DNA of 7,521 nucleotides, taken from assembly GCA_964648215.1 (NCBI GenBank), contig CAZYMF010000228.1:1-7521 (forward strand). The letters run 5' to 3'. Position numbers and translations under genes: made by a program. Origin of the DNA: CAZYMF01 sp964648215. Lineage in GTDB: Bacteria; Desulfobacterota; Binatia; HRBIN30; JACQVA1. This document shows positions 6,302 to 7,521 of this stretch, piece after piece; position 1 is the stretch's first letter; every line of letters starts with the position of its first letter. The notes beneath the pieces are model-generated. The model ran no database searches and was not told where the DNA came from. It worked only from the letters and a program-made list of their open reading frames with translations.

Positions 6302-7521
6302 ATGAAGCTGGCCGATATCGATCTGTCGAACCCCGACAACTTCGTGCGCGAGGTGCCGCACGACGTGTTCCGGCTGCTGCGGCGCGAGGCCCCGGTGTAC
6401 CGGCACCCCGAAACCAAGGGTTGCTCGGAGTTCTGGGCGGTGACCCGCTACGACGACGTGGTGACGGTGTCGAAGGACCCCAAGACGTTCTCGTCGGAGA
6501 GGCGCGGCGTGTTCGTCTTCGACCCGACGCCGGAAGAGCTCGAGCGCATGCAGCTGATGATGCTGATGCAGGACCCGCCGCGCCACACCAAGCTACGTTC
6601 GCTGGTGAACAAGGGCTTCACCCCGCGGATGATCGGCAAACTCGAGGGCCGCGTGCGACAGCTCACGCGGGAGATCATCGACGCCGTCGCCGAACGGGGC
6701 GAGTGCGACTTCGTCACCGACATCGCCGCCGAGCTGCCACTGCACGTCATCGCCGACATGATGGGGGTACCGCCGAGCGACCGGCACATGATGTTCGAGT
6801 GGAGCAATCGCCTCATCGGCTTCGACGACCCCGAGTACCAGGCCTCCTTCGACGACGGCAAGCTGGCCGCCGCCGAGGTCTACCTGTACGCCAACCAGCT
6901 CGCGGTCGAGCGCCGCAACCAGCCGAAGGACGACCTCACCAGCGTGCTGATGAACGCCGAGGTGGACGGAGAGAAGCTGACCGAGCTGGAGTTCGACCTG
7001 TTCTTCCTGCTGCTGATGGTGGCCGGCAACGAGACCACGCGCAACCTCATCTCCGGCGGCATGCGCACGCTCATCGAGCATCCCGAGCAACGCCGGCGGT
7101 TGGTCGCCGAGCCCGCGCTGATGCCGGCGGCGGTCGACGAGATGCTGCGTTTCGTCTCGCCGGTGATGGAGTTCCGCCGCACCGCGACGCGGGACGTCGA
7201 GCTGCGCGGCCAGCGCATCCGCGAGGGGGACAAGATCATCGTCTACTACGTCTCCGCCAACCGCGACGAAGACGTCTTCCCCGAGCCTGACCGCTTCGAC
7301 GTCGGCCGCACCCCCAACGAGCACCTCGCCTTCGGCATCGGCGAGCACTTCTGCCTGGGCTCGAACCTGGCGCGTCTGGAGATCCGGGTGATGTTCGAGG
7401 AGCTGATGCGACGCCTGCCCGACATGGAGCTGGCCGGCCCCGTCGAGCGCCTGCGTTCGAGCCTGATCAACGGCATCAAGCGCATGCCGGTGCGCTTCAC
7501 GCCCGCGGGCAAGCGAGCCCA
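6302..7521 (+). CDS. Cytochrome P450 (CYP125/CYP124/CYP142-like), 3' end cut by window
   Basis: The 406 residues visible cover an essentially complete soluble bacterial P450. The frame is still open at the window edge, so the stop lies beyond. A DPPRHTKLR segment (91-99) marks the C-helix region. The I-helix oxygen-activation motif is AGNETTR (241-247), ExxR is Glu280-Met-Leu-Arg283, and PEPDRFD is at 327-333. The heme loop is FGIGEHFCLGSNLAR (344-358) with Cys351 as heme ligand. There is no membrane anchor. AGNETTRN and the heme-loop wording resemble CYP125 and its relatives, which hydroxylate terminal methyl groups of sterol or branched-lipid side chains. The exact substrate is inferred. 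GGAGG at 6290-6294 is 7 bases before ATG 6302, fixing the start. Context fits: a ferredoxin lies just upstream, and a CoA ligase in the preceding operon could activate the acid product. Confidence 0.93.
   Translation, partial: MKLADIDLSNPDNFVREVPHDVFRLLRREAPVYRHPETKGCSEFWAVTRYDDVVTVSKDPKTFSSERRGVFVFDPTPEELERMQLMMLMQDPPRHTKLRSLVNKGFTPRMIGKLEGRVRQLTREIIDAVAERGECDFVTDIAAELPLHVIADMMGVPPSDRHMMFEWSNRLIGFDDPEYQASFDDGKLAAAEVYLYANQLAVERRNQPKDDLTSVLMNAEVDGEKLTELEFDLFFLLLMVAGNETTRNLISGGMRTLIEHPEQRRRLVAEPALMPAAVDEMLRFVSPVMEFRRTATRDVELRGQRIREGDKIIVYYVSANRDEDVFPEPDRFDVGRTPNEHLAFGIGEHFCLGSNLARLEIRVMFEELMRRLPDMELAGPVERLRSSLINGIKRMPVRFTPAGKRA

Noticed and set aside
6421..7290. 289-codon plus-strand frame inside the P450 gene
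   Set aside because: Arg/Ala-rich out-of-frame translation. The true frame carries I-helix, ExxR and heme-loop motifs and merely lacks a stop within the window.
1..7521. CRISPR array, tRNA/rRNA, insertion sequence, toxin-antitoxin or phage defence genes
   Set aside because: No regularly spaced repeats, transposase or terminal inverted repeats, RNA gene signatures, or defence domains are visible. The window reads as a catabolic cluster.

Overview
The window is GC-rich, with strongly G/C-biased third codon positions, and is densely packed on one strand. It holds seven protein-coding genes, all on +, plus a short leader ORF. I see no mobile elements, RNA genes or CRISPR arrays. The gene content suggests a high-GC, Gram-negative (diderm) heterotroph, for example a proteobacterium or an uncultured relative. 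The main evidence for a diderm is a signal-peptide-bearing DUF1329 protein, a family known from proteobacterial envelopes. In contrast, the FadD, P450 and ferredoxin resemble the enzymes actinobacteria use for steroid side chains. I cannot name a taxon from the sequence.

Layout: (1) 15-1166, a thiolase-like protein whose catalytic Cys and His positions are replaced. (2) 1217-2029, an enoyl-CoA hydratase with both catalytic glutamates. (3) 2114-3463, an exported DUF1329 protein. (4) 3474-5150, an acyl-CoA synthetase of FadD19-like type. (5) 5167-5199, a possible 10-codon leader ORF whose stop overlaps the start of (6) 5196-5906, a TetR-family regulator. (7) 5963-6154, a small [3Fe-4S]-type ferredoxin. 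(8) 6302 to the window end, a cytochrome P450 of the CYP125/CYP124/CYP142 type. The P450 has no stop within the window but is almost complete.

Genes 1-6 are closely spaced (gaps of 10 to about 85 bases) and probably form one operon. The ferredoxin follows after a short gap that may carry its own promoter. The P450 is preceded by the longest non-coding gap (147 bases). That gap holds a near-perfect 18-bp palindrome next to a TTGACG -35-like box, which looks like an operator, plausibly for the adjacent TetR protein.

Working model (inference): the ferredoxin and P450 oxidise a terminal methyl of a hydrophobic substrate such as a steroid or branched lipid side chain. FadD activates the resulting acid to its CoA thioester. 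The hydratase and the thiolase-like or aldolase protein act later in beta-oxidation-type shortening. The DUF1329 protein handles the substrate or a lipid in the envelope, and TetR senses a substrate or CoA intermediate. No acyl-CoA dehydrogenase, MaoC-like hydratase, DUF35 partner or ferredoxin reductase lies in the window, so the pathway is only partly visible.
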